This document shows, in pieces, positions 54,111 through 63,328 of a DNA stretch of 64,000 bases. The DNA is from Palsa-360 sp963710315. Lineage in GTDB: Bacteria > Acidobacteriota > Terriglobia > Acidiferrales > UBA7541. Both the position numbers and the translations under genes were made by a program. The DNA is taken from contig CAVPZW010000008.1 in assembly GCA_963710315.1 (NCBI GenBank), positions 62,001 through 126,000 on the forward strand, read 5' to 3'. The notes beneath the pieces are model-generated. The model did not search any database. It saw nothing but the letters and a program-made list of their open reading frames with translations, and was not told the origin of the DNA. Positions within the stretch are counted from its first letter, which is position 1. The number at the start of each line of letters is the position of its first letter.

Positions 54111-57100
54111 TTGCTGATTTCAAGAAAAGCTCGGATTGCCGCGCTGAACGATATCCTGAAGGAGAGGATCGTCGTTTTGGACGGCGCCATGGGCACCATG
54201 CTGCAGGGGCAGCAGCTGGAGGAATCGGCGTTTCGCGGCACGCAATTTGTGAATCATGCGCGCGATTTGCGCGGGAACTTCGACGTCCTGAACATCACGC
54301 AGCCGGGCATCGTGCAGGCCATTCAGCGCCAATACCTGGAAGCCGGCGCGGACATCATCAAGACCAACACGTTCAACTCCAATGGAATTTCCGCGCTCGA
54401 TTACGGACTGGAACATCAAGTTCACGAACTGAATGTCGCGGGCGCGAAAATTGCGCGCGCGGTGGCCGACGAATACGAAGCGGCGCACCCAGGCCAAGTT
54501 CGCTTCGTTGCGGGCTCCATGGGGCCGACCAACCGCACGGCGTCCATGTCGCAGGATGTGAACAGCCCGGCCTCGCGCGGCGTCACCTTTGATAAGTTGC
54601 GCGAAATATATTTCGAGCAGGCGCGCGGCCTGGTGGAAGGCGGCGCGGACCTGTTGCTGCTCGAAACGATCTTTGACACGCTGAACGCCAAGGCCGCGCT
54701 CTTCGCCATCAGCCAATACAACGACGAATATTTTGCAGCCACCGGCGAGCGCATCCCGGTCATGGTATCCGTCACCATCACCGATCGAAGCGGGCGCACA
54801 CTTTCCGGCCAGACGGTCGAAGCGTTTTGGATTTCCGTTTCGCACATGGACCTGCTCAGCGTGGGCATCAACTGCGCCCTCGGCGCAAAACAAATGCGCC
54901 CATACGTCGAGGAGCTTTCTCATCTCGCGCCCGTGCACATCAGTTGCCACCCAAACGCCGGCCTTCCCAACGCTTTCGGCGGATTTGACGAGACGCCGGA
55001 AAGAATGTCCGCCGACATGCACGAATTCGCGGCGAACGGCTGGCTGAATATCGCCGGCGGCTGTTGCGGAACCACGCCCGCGCATATCAAGGCAATCGCC
55101 GAAGCGGTGCGCGATTTGAAACCGCACGTCCTCTCCAAGCCGGAGCGCTACACGCGATTCAGCGGCCTGGAGCCGCTGGTGCTGCGGTCGGATTCCCGCT
55201 TCGTCAATATCGGCGAGCGCACCAACGTCACTGGCTCGCCCAAATTTGCCAAGCTGATTCTTGCCGGCGAACTCGAAGCTGCATTGTCCGTGGCGCGGCA
55301 ACAAGTGGAAAACGGCGCGCAGATCATCGACATCAACATGGACGAAGCCATGCTCGATTCCGAGCAGGCCATGACCACCTTTCTGCATCACATCGCGGCC
55401 GAGCCGGACATCGCCCGCGTGCCCATCATGATCGACAGTTCGAACTGGAAAGTCATCGAGGCTGGACTGAAATGCATTCAGGGCCGTGGCATCGTGAATT
55501 CCATCAGCCTGAAGGAAGGCGAAGAGGCCTTTCGCCAGCGCGCACGTTTGGTACGCCGGTACGGCGCGGCCATGATCGTGATGGCCTTCGATGAAAGGGG
55601 CCAGGCCGATTCGCTCGTGCGAAAGATGGATGTGTGCACTAGAGCGTACAGAATTCTTACGGAAGAGGCCGGTGTCGCTCCGGAAGAAATTATTTTCGAC
55701 CCGAATATCTTGACGGTAGCCACGGGCATCGAGGAGCACAACAACTACGCCGTGGATTTCATCGAAGCCACGCGCCAGATCAAGGCCAAGCTGCCTTACG
55801 CGAAGGTCAGCGGCGGCGTCAGCAATATTTCATTTTCCTTCCGCGGCCACAACGTGGTGCGCGAAGCGATGCACTCCGCGTTTTTATACCGCGCAATTCA
55901 AGCCGGCCTGGACATGGCCATTGTGAACGCGGGCCAGCTTGCGGTTTACGAAGAGATCCCGAAAGACCTCCTGAATCTTGTCGAGGACGTGCTGCTGAAC
56001 CGCCGCCCGGACGCTACGGAACGTTTGCTGGCGTTCACCGAAACGGTCAAAGCAAAAGAAAAAGGAGCGGTGGAGGAAGATTCCTGGCGGAAAGGGACGC
56101 TTGAGGAGCGGCTGACGCACGCCCTGGTCAAGGGCGTCACGGATTACATCGAGGAAGATACGGAAGAAGCGCGGCAAAAATTCGGCAAGCCGCTGGCGGT
56201 GATCGAAGGCCCGCTGATGAATGCCATGAATGTGGTGGGAGACCTTTTCGGATCGGGGCGCATGTTTTTGCCGCAAGTGGTGAAGAGCGCGCGGGTGATG
56301 AAAAAAGCGGTCGCCTACCTGCAGCCATATTTGGAAGCCGAAAAGCTGGCGGGCGGCGTGTCCGTCAAAGGCCGCATCGTCATGGCCACCGTGAAGGGCG
56401 ACGTTCACGACATCGGCAAGAATATCGTGGGCGTGGTGCTGGCCTGCAACAACTACGAAGTGATTGACCTCGGCGTGATGGTGCCCGCCGAAAAAGTTCT
56501 GCAAATCGCGCGTGAAACAGGCGCGCATTTGATTGGGCTGAGCGGCCTCATCACTCCTTCGCTCGAAGAAATGACGCACGTCGCAAAAGAAATGGAGCGC
56601 GAAGGACTCACCATCCCGCTGCTGATCGGCGGGGCCACCACCAGCCGCACGCACACTGCCGTCAAGATCGCTCCCTCATATCGCCAGCCAGTGATTTACG
56701 TGCAGGACGCATCGCGCGCCGTGGGCGTGGTGGGCAATTTGCTCAACCCCGAACTGAAGAAAAGTTTCACGGAAGCGAATCGCATCGAGCAGGAGCAAGC
56801 GCGGGAAAAGCATGCCACGCGCAAGGCGCAGCCTCTCCTGTCGATTGTGGAGGCGCGCAATAAAAGGCCCGTTTACGATTGGTCCGCCTACCAACCGCCG
56901 CGGCCTTCTTTCCTCGGGACGCGCGTGTTCAATCCCGTGCCTCTGGAAGAAATCGTTCCTTACATCGACTGGACGCCGTTTTTTCACGCCTGGGAGTTGC
57001 GCGGAATTTATCCCAAGATTTTCGATCAGGAGGGCGTCGGCCCCAAAGCCAAGGAGCTGTTTGACGAAGGCCAAAAGCTGCTCGATCGCATCGTGCGCGA

Positions 57101-57818
57101 AAAATTGCTGGAAGCCCGTGCCGTGATCGGATTTTTCCCCGCGAACAGCGTGCAGGACGATATCGAAGTGTACGCGGACGAATCGCGCCATCTACTCACA
57201 ACATTTCACACTTTGCGCCAGCAGCAGGTGAGGCCGAATCAGGAGCCCAGCTACGCGGTGGCGGATTTCGTCGCGCCACGAGAGAGCGGCAAGCTGGATT
57301 ACCTGGGAATGTTTGCGGTCACCGCGGGATTGCGCATCGAACCGTTGGTTGAGAAATTTGAAAAAGACAATGACGACTACAACGCGCTGATGGCCAAGGC
57401 GCTGGCCGACCGCCTTGCAGAGGGCCTGGCCGAGCTGATGCACAAACGCGCGCGCATCGAATGGGGCTACGGCAAGGACGAGAAGCTCTGCCACGACGAT
57501 CTGCTGCACGAACGCTACCGCGGCATTCGCCCCGCGCCCGGCTATCCGGCTCTGCCCGATCACACCGAAAAGCGTCCGCTCTTCGATCTGCTCTGCGCCG
57601 AAAAAAACGCGGGCATCACGCTGACCGAAAATTTCGCCATGTATCCGGCGGCATCGGTCAGCGGCTTCTACTTCTCGCATCCTGAATCGAAATATTTCGC
57701 CGTCGGAAAAATCGGCCGCGACCAGGTCGAGGACTACAGCCGCCGCAAAGGCCTCGATCTGCGCACCGTCGAGCGCTGGCTGGCTCCCAACTTGAATTAC
57801 GATCCAGACGCAGCGTAA
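54111..57818 (+). CDS. metH: Cobalamin-dependent methionine synthase
   Basis: A 1235-residue MetH with all four modules: homocysteine-binding (LDGAMGTMLQGQ and GGCCGTTPAHIKAI near 305), pterin-binding (NIGERTNVTGSPKFAKLI), cobalamin-binding with the DxHxxG motif (Asp764, His766, Gly769) and an activation domain with the SAM-binding region toward the C-terminus (KLDYLGMFAVTAG, YRGIRPAPGYPALPDHTEKR, YPAASVSGFYFSHPESKYFA). Only a TTG at 54111 opens the full frame; the nearest in-frame ATG is inside the first conserved motif. It transfers methyl from methyltetrahydrofolate to homocysteine. It follows the MTHFR-fusion gene by 22 bp. Confidence 0.97.
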   Translation: MLISRKARIAALNDILKERIVVLDGAMGTMLQGQQLEESAFRGTQFVNHARDLRGNFDVLNITQPGIVQAIQRQYLEAGADIIKTNTFNSNGISALDYGLEHQVHELNVAGAKIARAVADEYEAAHPGQVRFVAGSMGPTNRTASMSQDVNSPASRGVTFDKLREIYFEQARGLVEGGADLLLLETIFDTLNAKAALFAISQYNDEYFAATGERIPVMVSVTITDRSGRTLSGQTVEAFWISVSHMDLLSVGINCALGAKQMRPYVEELSHLAPVHISCHPNAGLPNAFGGFDETPERMSADMHEFAANGWLNIAGGCCGTTPAHIKAIAEAVRDLKPHVLSKPERYTRFSGLEPLVLRSDSRFVNIGERTNVTGSPKFAKLILAGELEAALSVARQQVENGAQIIDINMDEAMLDSEQAMTTFLHHIAAEPDIARVPIMIDSSNWKVIEAGLKCIQGRGIVNSISLKEGEEAFRQRARLVRRYGAAMIVMAFDERGQADSLVRKMDVCTRAYRILTEEAGVAPEEIIFDPNILTVATGIEEHNNYAVDFIEATRQIKAKLPYAKVSGGVSNISFSFRGHNVVREAMHSAFLYRAIQAGLDMAIVNAGQLAVYEEIPKDLLNLVEDVLLNRRPDATERLLAFTETVKAKEKGAVEEDSWRKGTLEERLTHALVKGVTDYIEEDTEEARQKFGKPLAVIEGPLMNAMNVVGDLFGSGRMFLPQVVKSARVMKKAVAYLQPYLEAEKLAGGVSVKGRIVMATVKGDVHDIGKNIVGVVLACNNYEVIDLGVMVPAEKVLQIARETGAHLIGLSGLITPSLEEMTHVAKEMEREGLTIPLLIGGATTSRTHTAVKIAPSYRQPVIYVQDASRAVGVVGNLLNPELKKSFTEANRIEQEQAREKHATRKAQPLLSIVEARNKRPVYDWSAYQPPRPSFLGTRVFNPVPLEEIVPYIDWTPFFHAWELRGIYPKIFDQEGVGPKAKELFDEGQKLLDRIVREKLLEARAVIGFFPANSVQDDIEVYADESRHLLTTFHTLRQQQVRPNQEPSYAVADFVAPRESGKLDYLGMFAVTAGLRIEPLVEKFEKDNDDYNALMAKALADRLAEGLAELMHKRARIEWGYGKDEKLCHDDLLHERYRGIRPAPGYPALPDHTEKRPLFDLLCAEKNAGITLTENFAMYPAASVSGFYFSHPESKYFAVGKIGRDQVEDYSRRKGLDLRTVERWLAPNLNYDPDAA

Positions 57819-57856
57819 TCTCCCTCGCTTACTGAAACTTAAAGGCATGGCCTTTC

Positions 57857-57927
57857 GTGGCATAGGTTTCAGCCTGTGGGGTTAGTCCTTGCCAGGTCTA
57901 AATTCCACAGGCTGAAACTTATGCCAC
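57857..57927. repeat. Dispersed palindromic repeat, copy 5, with covarying base pair
   Basis: Arms GTGGCATAGGTTTCAGCCTG plus TGG (57857-57879) and its near-complement (57905-57927). In other copies the arm reads GGCTTC and GAAGCC; here it is GGTTTC and GAAAC, so both partners changed together (C-G to T-A). One remaining mismatch is a G-T wobble. Confidence 0.9.
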
Positions 57928-57959
57928 AAAAACCATCCATCGCCATAATCGTCCAAAAT

Positions 57960-58011
57960 AAAAAACTCCAAGGCAGGGCCGAGAATCCGGCGGCTGCCTT
58001 GGAGTTTTTTT
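57960..58011. terminator. Bidirectional Rho-independent terminator between metH and the porin gene
   Basis: ACTCCAAGGCAG (57965-57976) pairs with CTGCCTTGGAGT (57994-58005), followed by seven T and preceded by six A, so it can stop transcription from both sides. The minus-strand porin gene ends at 58034. Confidence 0.92.
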
Positions 58012-58033
58012 GTTGCGGGTTGTTGCGTTTGCG

Positions 58034-59884
58034 CTAGGGCAAGTCGTAGCGGAGGTCGACGTAAACCATGCCCATGTGTGCCGTCGCAGGTTGGCCGGCG
58101 GCGACGTACCACGGGGTACGCGACGAGTAAGAGAACTGCGTCATGATGCGGAGGTCGCCGTAGCTCGGGTTCCTCCAGAGGAAGTGGTGGATGCCAATCG
58201 TCGGTTCAAACAGATAGCGATCCGCGGAGTTTGCAGAACCGGCCGGGGCGGCAGGGCAGGTTCCGGTTGCGCCAGTGTTGAGAACTGACGAGCCTTTCCC
58301 GAAGCCGTAGCCGTAATTGGTTTTGACCGTGCAATTACCTGAGGCTCCGGCTCCGGTGGCAGCAACTGTGGTCACGACGGTGTCCACGTTTCTCCCAAAA
58401 TACGCTCCGCTGTCGTATGCATAAATGACCGTACTCGGATTGACCTGATATTCAAATCCGGCGATTGCCGATGAGGCGTGGATTCCGGAGAGTTGCCCGC
58501 TCGAACGGATAATCAAATCCGGCCCGCCGGTGCTGGCAATGTAACGCCCGCCGCCGTAGCTGTAAAAGCCTGTGCCGATAAAGCGCAGGTTCTTAATCAA
58601 CTCGATGTTTGCGGTGGCCGCCAACCCTCCGCCCTCCATGGAAACCGTGGCAGGAGTCGCTCCGGTTCCAGGATTCAGCAGGTTGACCGCCTTGAAAGAG
58701 CGCAAGAGGCCGGCCACATCGAAGTGCACACCATGGCCGGCGGGCTTGGCATCGAAGGAGGTCTTCACGATGACGTCCGGAGCGAGGTTGGGCACGTTCG
58801 GGTTGTTCACACCGCTGGTGCTGCTGGTGTTTCCGCTGTTGCTGTCAAATTCCTGGTTGTAGGTTGCGCTCCCGGAATTGAACACGGTGACGGAACCGGG
58901 AAGAGTCTGCTGCGGATTTTCGATGGAGACGCCGAGCGCCCAGTTGTTCGTGGGATGAGCGATGACGCGGAAGGAAGTCTGCCGCGCCCAAGTCAGGCCC
59001 AATTGGTAGTTCGTGTCCACGTCCTGCGAGTAGAAGAGATCTCCCGGCAGGGCCGAAAGTCCGTTTCGGTTGGGAGTCAGGAAACTCCAGGATTGCCCGC
59101 CGAAGATTTCAATCTTGCCACGGCGATAATCCGCCCAGTACAGGCGCATGCGAAGGGAATTGCTGTTGCTGGTGTCGTTTCCGTTGGGAGGCAAGTAGCC
59201 AAGGAAGTCGGCTTCGAGGTAACCGGTTACGTCAGCCTCGCCGAACTTGGCATGCGTCCTCAAGCCGATGCGCGAGTTCTGCGTTGAAAACCGGAATTCG
59301 CTGAGCCGCCCGGGAGCTGTATTGGCGAATGCGTTCGAGCCAAAACTTGTGCCGATGCCGCCCAGGTTCGTGGTGCGGAAGACGCCCATCATATCCATGA
59401 AGCCGAGGGGATAGAATTCGGCGCCGCCGATCTTGAAATACAGCGGTCCGGGCTTTTCTTCCATCTTCTCTTGTGGCATTGCAGCGGTCGCGGTTGCTGC
59501 GAGAGTTACCGGCGAGGCGGCTGCCGTTGCCACGGGCATCCCGGCGGAAATTGCCGGTGAAGCCGCTACGGGAGCGGCCGCGGATTCCGCTGGTTTTACT
59601 CCAAACTTTTCCTCTAGGGCTTCCATTTTCAGCTGCTCGGCCTTGAGCGCCTCGTGTTGCGCTTCCAGTTCCGCTCGCTGCTCTTCCACAAGGGCGCGAA
59701 GGTCCTGCATCTCGCTCTCGATGGCCGAGGCTTCCGGCTTCACTGCTACCGGTTTATCTGGAAGGGCTGCAGCGCTGTTCGCGGCTACAGTTGTCTCTTC
59801 CTTCCCGGTCTCTCCGGCCGCGCGCGCCAGAAGCGGCGACGCCGTGAGACTTATGCCCAGCAACACTGCAGCAAATACTCGCAT
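58034..59884 (-). CDS. Outer-membrane porin with N-terminal coiled coil
   Basis: A 616-residue outer-membrane protein. A signal peptide (cleavage near ...PLLARA) is followed by a coiled coil at about residues 55-95 (IESEMQDLRALVEEQRAELE), an Ala/Pro-rich linker, and a barrel with repeated beta strands: FKIGGAEFYPLGFMDMMGVF, LSEFRFSTQNSRIGLRTHAK, ADVTGYLEADFLGYLPPNGN and a C-terminal MGMVYVDLRYDLP. Porins with this coiled coil (DcaP-like) anchor or trimerise through it. Insertions in loops are Ser/Gly/Asn-rich. A bidirectional terminator follows. The passage substrate is unknown. Confidence 0.85.
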   Translation of the reverse strand: MRVFAAVLLGISLTASPLLARAAGETGKEETTVAANSAAALPDKPVAVKPEASAIESEMQDLRALVEEQRAELEAQHEALKAEQLKMEALEEKFGVKPAESAAAPVAASPAISAGMPVATAAASPVTLAATATAAMPQEKMEEKPGPLYFKIGGAEFYPLGFMDMMGVFRTTNLGGIGTSFGSNAFANTAPGRLSEFRFSTQNSRIGLRTHAKFGEADVTGYLEADFLGYLPPNGNDTSNSNSLRMRLYWADYRRGKIEIFGGQSWSFLTPNRNGLSALPGDLFYSQDVDTNYQLGLTWARQTSFRVIAHPTNNWALGVSIENPQQTLPGSVTVFNSGSATYNQEFDSNSGNTSSTSGVNNPNVPNLAPDVIVKTSFDAKPAGHGVHFDVAGLLRSFKAVNLLNPGTGATPATVSMEGGGLAATANIELIKNLRFIGTGFYSYGGGRYIASTGGPDLIIRSSGQLSGIHASSAIAGFEYQVNPSTVIYAYDSGAYFGRNVDTVVTTVAATGAGASGNCTVKTNYGYGFGKGSSVLNTGATGTCPAAPAGSANSADRYLFEPTIGIHHFLWRNPSYGDLRIMTQFSYSSRTPWYVAAGQPATAHMGMVYVDLRYDLP

Positions 59885-60310
59885 TTCATTTCCTCCTGAA
59901 ATGAGGTCCTATGACTAGTTTCCATCCACATGCTTGAATTGGAATCGTTTCGAAATCCCCAGCCCCACGACTGATTACGATTGATTACTTTTTTCCCTGA
60001 AATGATCCCAGCCCTGCCAAAAAACTCTAGTTCCGACTGCTCCCCGGGCGAATCCTTAGTTGCGCCGCCTTTTCTCGGATAGGGCATTTGGATTCCTTGA
60101 ACCGGGGCGTTATTCAGACACTTCCGTGCGCTATGGACACTATCGATGCGCCCTTACTGCCCCGTGAGAGGAATGTTAATTGTGTGTTACATCAGCCCAG
60201 GTGACGCCTGCTATCCAGAAAAATGGAATGCCGAAATTGCCGCACACCATTGCTTCTTAAGGGCTTACCTAGATGGTTGACTGGCGGTTCGATCCGACAT
60301 AAATTGAAAC
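59885..60310. other. Intergenic region between porin and cupin genes
   Basis: 426 bp between divergent genes, holding the promoters of both. An AT-rich stretch near 59985-60000 lies upstream of the porin start, but no box or operator is definite. No gene or repeat was recognised. Confidence 0.45.
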
Positions 60311-61060
60311 ATGAAGCTGAGAAAACCCATGAAAATCAAATCTGCCTGGTTCGCGGCATTGTGGCTCCTGCCGTCGTCGCTCGTCGCGCAAACTCCTACG
60401 GTTCCCACCATGGACCACGAGCCTCACCACCATCTAGCTCTCCACAATGATTACGTGAAAGTGTTCAACGTGGAAGTGGCGCCCGGCGATTCCATTATTC
60501 TGCATAGCCACGATCAGGACACCATCGCCATCGCTATCGGCGACCAGCTTGTGACCGTGGGCATTCCGGGAAAGACCAGCGCGCCTTCCAAGAATGCCGA
60601 TGGCCAGGTTCGCCTGCAGCGCTCCGGATACATTCACTCCACGCACGTCGATGGAGACACGCCCTACCACACTGTTGCCGTTGAGCTCATGAAGCCGCAG
60701 ACCAACTTTCATAATGTCTGCGCGGAAATCCTTCCCGGGCAGCCGCTGAATTGCACGGATGCCGCGGCAAAGGCTACTTCCGCTTACAAAAGCCAGCCGC
60801 TGCTGGAGTCCAACGAGACTCGCGCGCTGCTCGTTCGCGTCCTTCCGCATCAATCTATGAAAGTAGGGGAGTCGGGGCCGGAGGTCATCGTTGCTCTGGA
60901 TGCCGCAGCGATTTCGGGGATCTCCAAAGAATCGGCGAAGACGCTGAAGCCGGGCGACTTCGTTTGGCTGGAAGGAGGCGCGGGTCAAGGCCGCGCATAC
61001 AAGAACACTGGAGCTAAAGAAGCCCGCTACATTGAAATCATTGTTCAGCCCGCAAAATAA
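60311..61060 (+). CDS. Exported cupin-fold protein
   Basis: A 249-residue protein with a signal peptide (after MKLRKPMKIKSAW... to ...SSLVAQ). Two cupin-type beta-barrel halves are visible: LHNDYVKVFNVEVAPGDSII followed by HSHDQDTIAIAIGDQLVTVG, with HDHxH-like His residues, and a second half with NETRALLVRVLPHQSMKVGE and TLKPGDFVWLEGGAG. A His-rich start (MDHEPHHHLALHND) may bind metal. The function is unknown. The start is ATG 60311 or 60329; both lack strong ribosome sites. It is separated from the LysR gene by a repeat-rich gap. Confidence 0.72.
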   Translation: MKLRKPMKIKSAWFAALWLLPSSLVAQTPTVPTMDHEPHHHLALHNDYVKVFNVEVAPGDSIILHSHDQDTIAIAIGDQLVTVGIPGKTSAPSKNADGQVRLQRSGYIHSTHVDGDTPYHTVAVELMKPQTNFHNVCAEILPGQPLNCTDAAAKATSAYKSQPLLESNETRALLVRVLPHQSMKVGESGPEVIVALDAAAISGISKESAKTLKPGDFVWLEGGAGQGRAYKNTGAKEARYIEIIVQPAK

Positions 61061-61276
61061 TTGCGGCAGCCGGACCCGGGAATCTTGAAATTCGCCAGGA
61101 TTGTCTTTCTTGTCGCGGGTATTTTCGGTTTACTGGCCGCCTCGCTGCCTATTTCGCAATAAAATCCGATCGCCATCCTGCTTAATCCAGCTATCTTGAA
61201 TTCTACTTCCGATTTATAATAAATGAGTATTCTATAAACTGTCCTTATATGGCCAGCGAATGCAAATCTGGCGCCC

Positions 61277-61492
61277 GTGGCATAAGCTTCAGCCTGTGGG
61301 TTTTAGTCCTTGCAAGGCCCAACCCCCACAGGCTGAACAGGCTGCGGAAAAAGTACTTTTTGTCATCCCGAGCGAAGCGAAGGATCTGCTTTTCTCCCCG
61401 GCTTCCAAGAAACAGCAGATTCCTCGGGCAAACCCCGCCCTTCGGAATGACAAGTTTCGAGTTTTTCCGCGGCCTGTGAAGCCCGCGCTACT
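61277..61492. repeat. Dispersed palindromic repeat, copy 6, split by an insertion
   Basis: Left arm GTGGCATAAGCTTCAGCCTG plus TGGG (61277-61300). The right arm is split: CCCACAGGCTGAA at 61325-61337 and TGAAGCCCGCGCTACT at 61477-61492. Removing 61338-61480 restores a right arm typical of the family. Confidence 0.85.
61338..61476. mobile_element. 139-bp MITE-like element with 15-bp inverted ends and TGAA target duplication
   Basis: Ends CAGGCTGCGGAAAAA (61338-61352) and complement of CAGGCCGCGGAAAAA (61462-61476), 14 of 15 matching, flanked by TGAA at 61334-61337 and 61477-61480. The inside carries imperfect arms TGTCATCCCGAGCGAAG... and ...CCCTTCGGAATGACA. No coding capacity. It lies within one arm of the dispersed palindromic repeat. 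Confidence 0.75.
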
Positions 61493-61504
61493 TGAAAGGA
61501 CCCA

Positions 61505-62377
61505 ATGGATTTATCCCAACTGCACGTATTTCTGACCGTGGCAAAAGAGCAGAGTTTTTCCCGCGCCGCGCAAAAACTGTACCGAACGCAGCCGGCCGTG
61601 AGCATCGTCATCCGCAAGCTCGAGGAGTCGGTAGGACAGCCGCTGCTGGTGCGCGGCGCGCGCCAGGTCAAGCTGACAGACGCCGGAGAACTGCTGCGCG
61701 ATTACGCCGAGCGCCTGCTCAATCTGCGCGACGAAATCGAGAAGGGAATGGAGGACCTGAAAAGCCTGGGCCGCGGCGAACTCCGCCTCGGCGTGAACGA
61801 AAGTTCCATCCACGCGCTGCTGCCCACCCTGGCGCGCTACAGGAAACTCTACCCCGGCGTGAAGCTCATCATGCACCGCACGCTTTCGCGCGACATCCCG
61901 CAGGAAGTCTTGAATTACCGTCTGGACCTGGGCACCGTCTCCTACATGCCGCAGGACGCAAAACTCACGGCCGTGGAAATCCTGCGCGACGAGCTGACCT
62001 TCGTCGTCCCGCCCAAGCACAGGTTGGCCCGCCGCCCCTCAGTGGACATCAAGGAACTGGGCCAGGAAACTTTTATTGCCCACAACGTTGAGTCCCCCTA
62101 CCGCACGCGCGTCATTCAGCTCTTCGAGAAACACCGCACCCCGCTGCGCCGCGACATCGAAATGCCCACCATCGAAAGCATCAAACGCTTCGTGCAAATG
62201 GGCATGGGCGTGGCGATAGTCCCAAGAATGTGCGTCCGCTGGGAAGTCGAAAGAAAACAGCTGGCCGAAGTCCGCATCCGCCAGCTCAAGCTGCCGCGCT
62301 CGCTATATTTGGTGTCGCGCCGCGGCGCGCGCCTCTCGCACGCCGCGGTCGGGCTTATGCGCCTATTGGATGCGTAA
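61505..62377 (+). CDS. LysR-family transcriptional regulator
   Basis: A 290-residue LysR regulator. The HTH spans residues 1-60 (LSQLHVFLTVAKEQSFSRAA, QKLYRTQPAVSIVIRKLEES), followed by a linker helix and an effector-binding domain (RGELRLGVNESSIHALLPTL, TIESIKRFVQMGMGVAIVPR). Relatives control sulfur, carbon or aromatic metabolism, but no divergent target gene lies beside it. GAAAGGA is a few bases before the ATG. Its 3' end overlaps the 3' end of the convergent PIN-toxin gene by 23 bp. The effector is unknown. Confidence 0.93.
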   Translation: MDLSQLHVFLTVAKEQSFSRAAQKLYRTQPAVSIVIRKLEESVGQPLLVRGARQVKLTDAGELLRDYAERLLNLRDEIEKGMEDLKSLGRGELRLGVNESSIHALLPTLARYRKLYPGVKLIMHRTLSRDIPQEVLNYRLDLGTVSYMPQDAKLTAVEILRDELTFVVPPKHRLARRPSVDIKELGQETFIAHNVESPYRTRVIQLFEKHRTPLRRDIEMPTIESIKRFVQMGMGVAIVPRMCVRWEVERKQLAEVRIRQLKLPRSLYLVSRRGARLSHAAVGLMRLLDA

Positions 62378-62786
62378 TGGTGAGGTTCGGGAAGGCTGCT
62401 CGATAAATGCGGTCGTCCAGCGTGAGGAGAGGGAAATCATTCTTAAGTGCGTGGGCGCCGATCAAAAAGTCAGTAAGGATCCGGCGTGGTCCGTGATCTT
62501 TTTGCTTTCGCCTGCGAGTTGCGTAGCCTTGAAAGGCGTGGCCGGCAGCCCGCCAGATTGCCTCGTCGAATTTCCAATCCACGGATATCCCCGATTCTTT
62601 GAAAAAGTAATCGAGGAACTTCTCACTTCTTGAAGGGAATCCGAGTAGCTCGGCATAAACAGGTGCGGCGATTGTCAAACTCCCCCGTGCGAGTGCTGCA
62701 TCCAGCGCGGTGCGAACGGGGAGATTCAAGCTGTCCTCCGGGTCCCAGAGAACCACGAGGATATTGGTGTCAATCGCCGTCGTCAT
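62355..62786 (-). CDS. PIN-domain toxin (VapC-like)
   Basis: A 143-residue PIN protein. ATG 62786 gives the family start MTTAIDTNILVVLWDPEDSL with Asp6; further acidic residues in IAAPVYAELLGFPSR, RILTDFLIGAHALKNDFP and LLTLDDRIYRAAFP. A longer reading from 62870 would overlap the antitoxin by more than 100 bp and is unlikely. It follows the AbrB-type antitoxin gene, overlapping it by 17 bp. Its 3' end overlaps the convergent LysR gene. Confidence 0.88.
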   Translation of the reverse strand: MTTAIDTNILVVLWDPEDSLNLPVRTALDAALARGSLTIAAPVYAELLGFPSRSEKFLDYFFKESGISVDWKFDEAIWRAAGHAFQGYATRRRKQKDHGPRRILTDFLIGAHALKNDFPLLTLDDRIYRAAFPNLTITHPIGA

Positions 62787-63021
62787 GTCCACGCATCTCG
62801 CGGATATAGCGGAGAATGGCCTTCTTGCCGCGGGGCAATCCCGGGTTTCCAATTCCGCGGAATTTTTCAAAGGGGCTTTCGCTTCTCACCGAATGGATAT
62901 GATAGCCCGTGTCGTCCTTTTCAAACTCCACTTTGTCACCCGCCCGGACGCCTAATTCCTTGCGAACCTCATAGGGCAAGGTGATCTGCCCCTTGCTGGT
63001 GACCTTGGCCTGATTCTTCAA
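62770..63021 (-). CDS. AbrB/SpoVT (MazE/VapB-like) antitoxin
   Basis: An 83-residue protein starting MKNQAKVTSKGQITLPYEVR, the swapped-hairpin AbrB start with KVTSKGQITLP, then KELGVRAGDKVEFEKDDTGY, typical of VapB/MazE antitoxins. The acidic C-terminal tail should bind the PIN toxin, which overlaps the gene by 17 bp. GGAG is about nine bases before the ATG. Autoregulation is likely, but I see no operator. Confidence 0.9.
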   Translation of the reverse strand: MKNQAKVTSKGQITLPYEVRKELGVRAGDKVEFEKDDTGYHIHSVRSESPFEKFRGIGNPGLPRGKKAILRYIREMRGHDDGD

Positions 63022-63150
63022 GGGGATTCTCCTTCCTCCTTACTTTACCACAAGCCTCCTTACTTTCGAATGGAGGGGTTTCCGCAATGGCAACCGAAGA
63101 ATCGGTTGAACGCGATGGATGAATTCATTGCAACCATAACACAAACTGTG

Positions 63151-63252
63151 TGTCATTCCGAGGGCCTGTTCTTGGCCCGAGGAATCTGCTGGCGTCTTTC
63201 ATGAAATAAAAAAGCAGATTCCTCGGGCCAAGAACAGGCCCTCGGAATGACA
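63151..63252. repeat. Perfect 40-bp inverted repeat
   Basis: TGTCATTCCGAGGGCCTGTT... (63151-63190) and its exact complement (63213-63252) around a 22-base loop. The outer 12-15 bases resemble the internal arms of the MITE-like element at 61338. No transposase is present. Confidence 0.92.
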
Positions 63253-63328
63253 GGTCGCCTTGAATTGTTTGATTTAGAATGTTTACCTGAAGACCAAGAA
63301 AAAGAGGACCCGCGAATACACCGCTTTT

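Noticed and set aside
5889..61492. CRISPR array or tandem repeat
   Set aside because: The repeats are single palindromic copies scattered over 55 kb, not regularly spaced, with no spacers.
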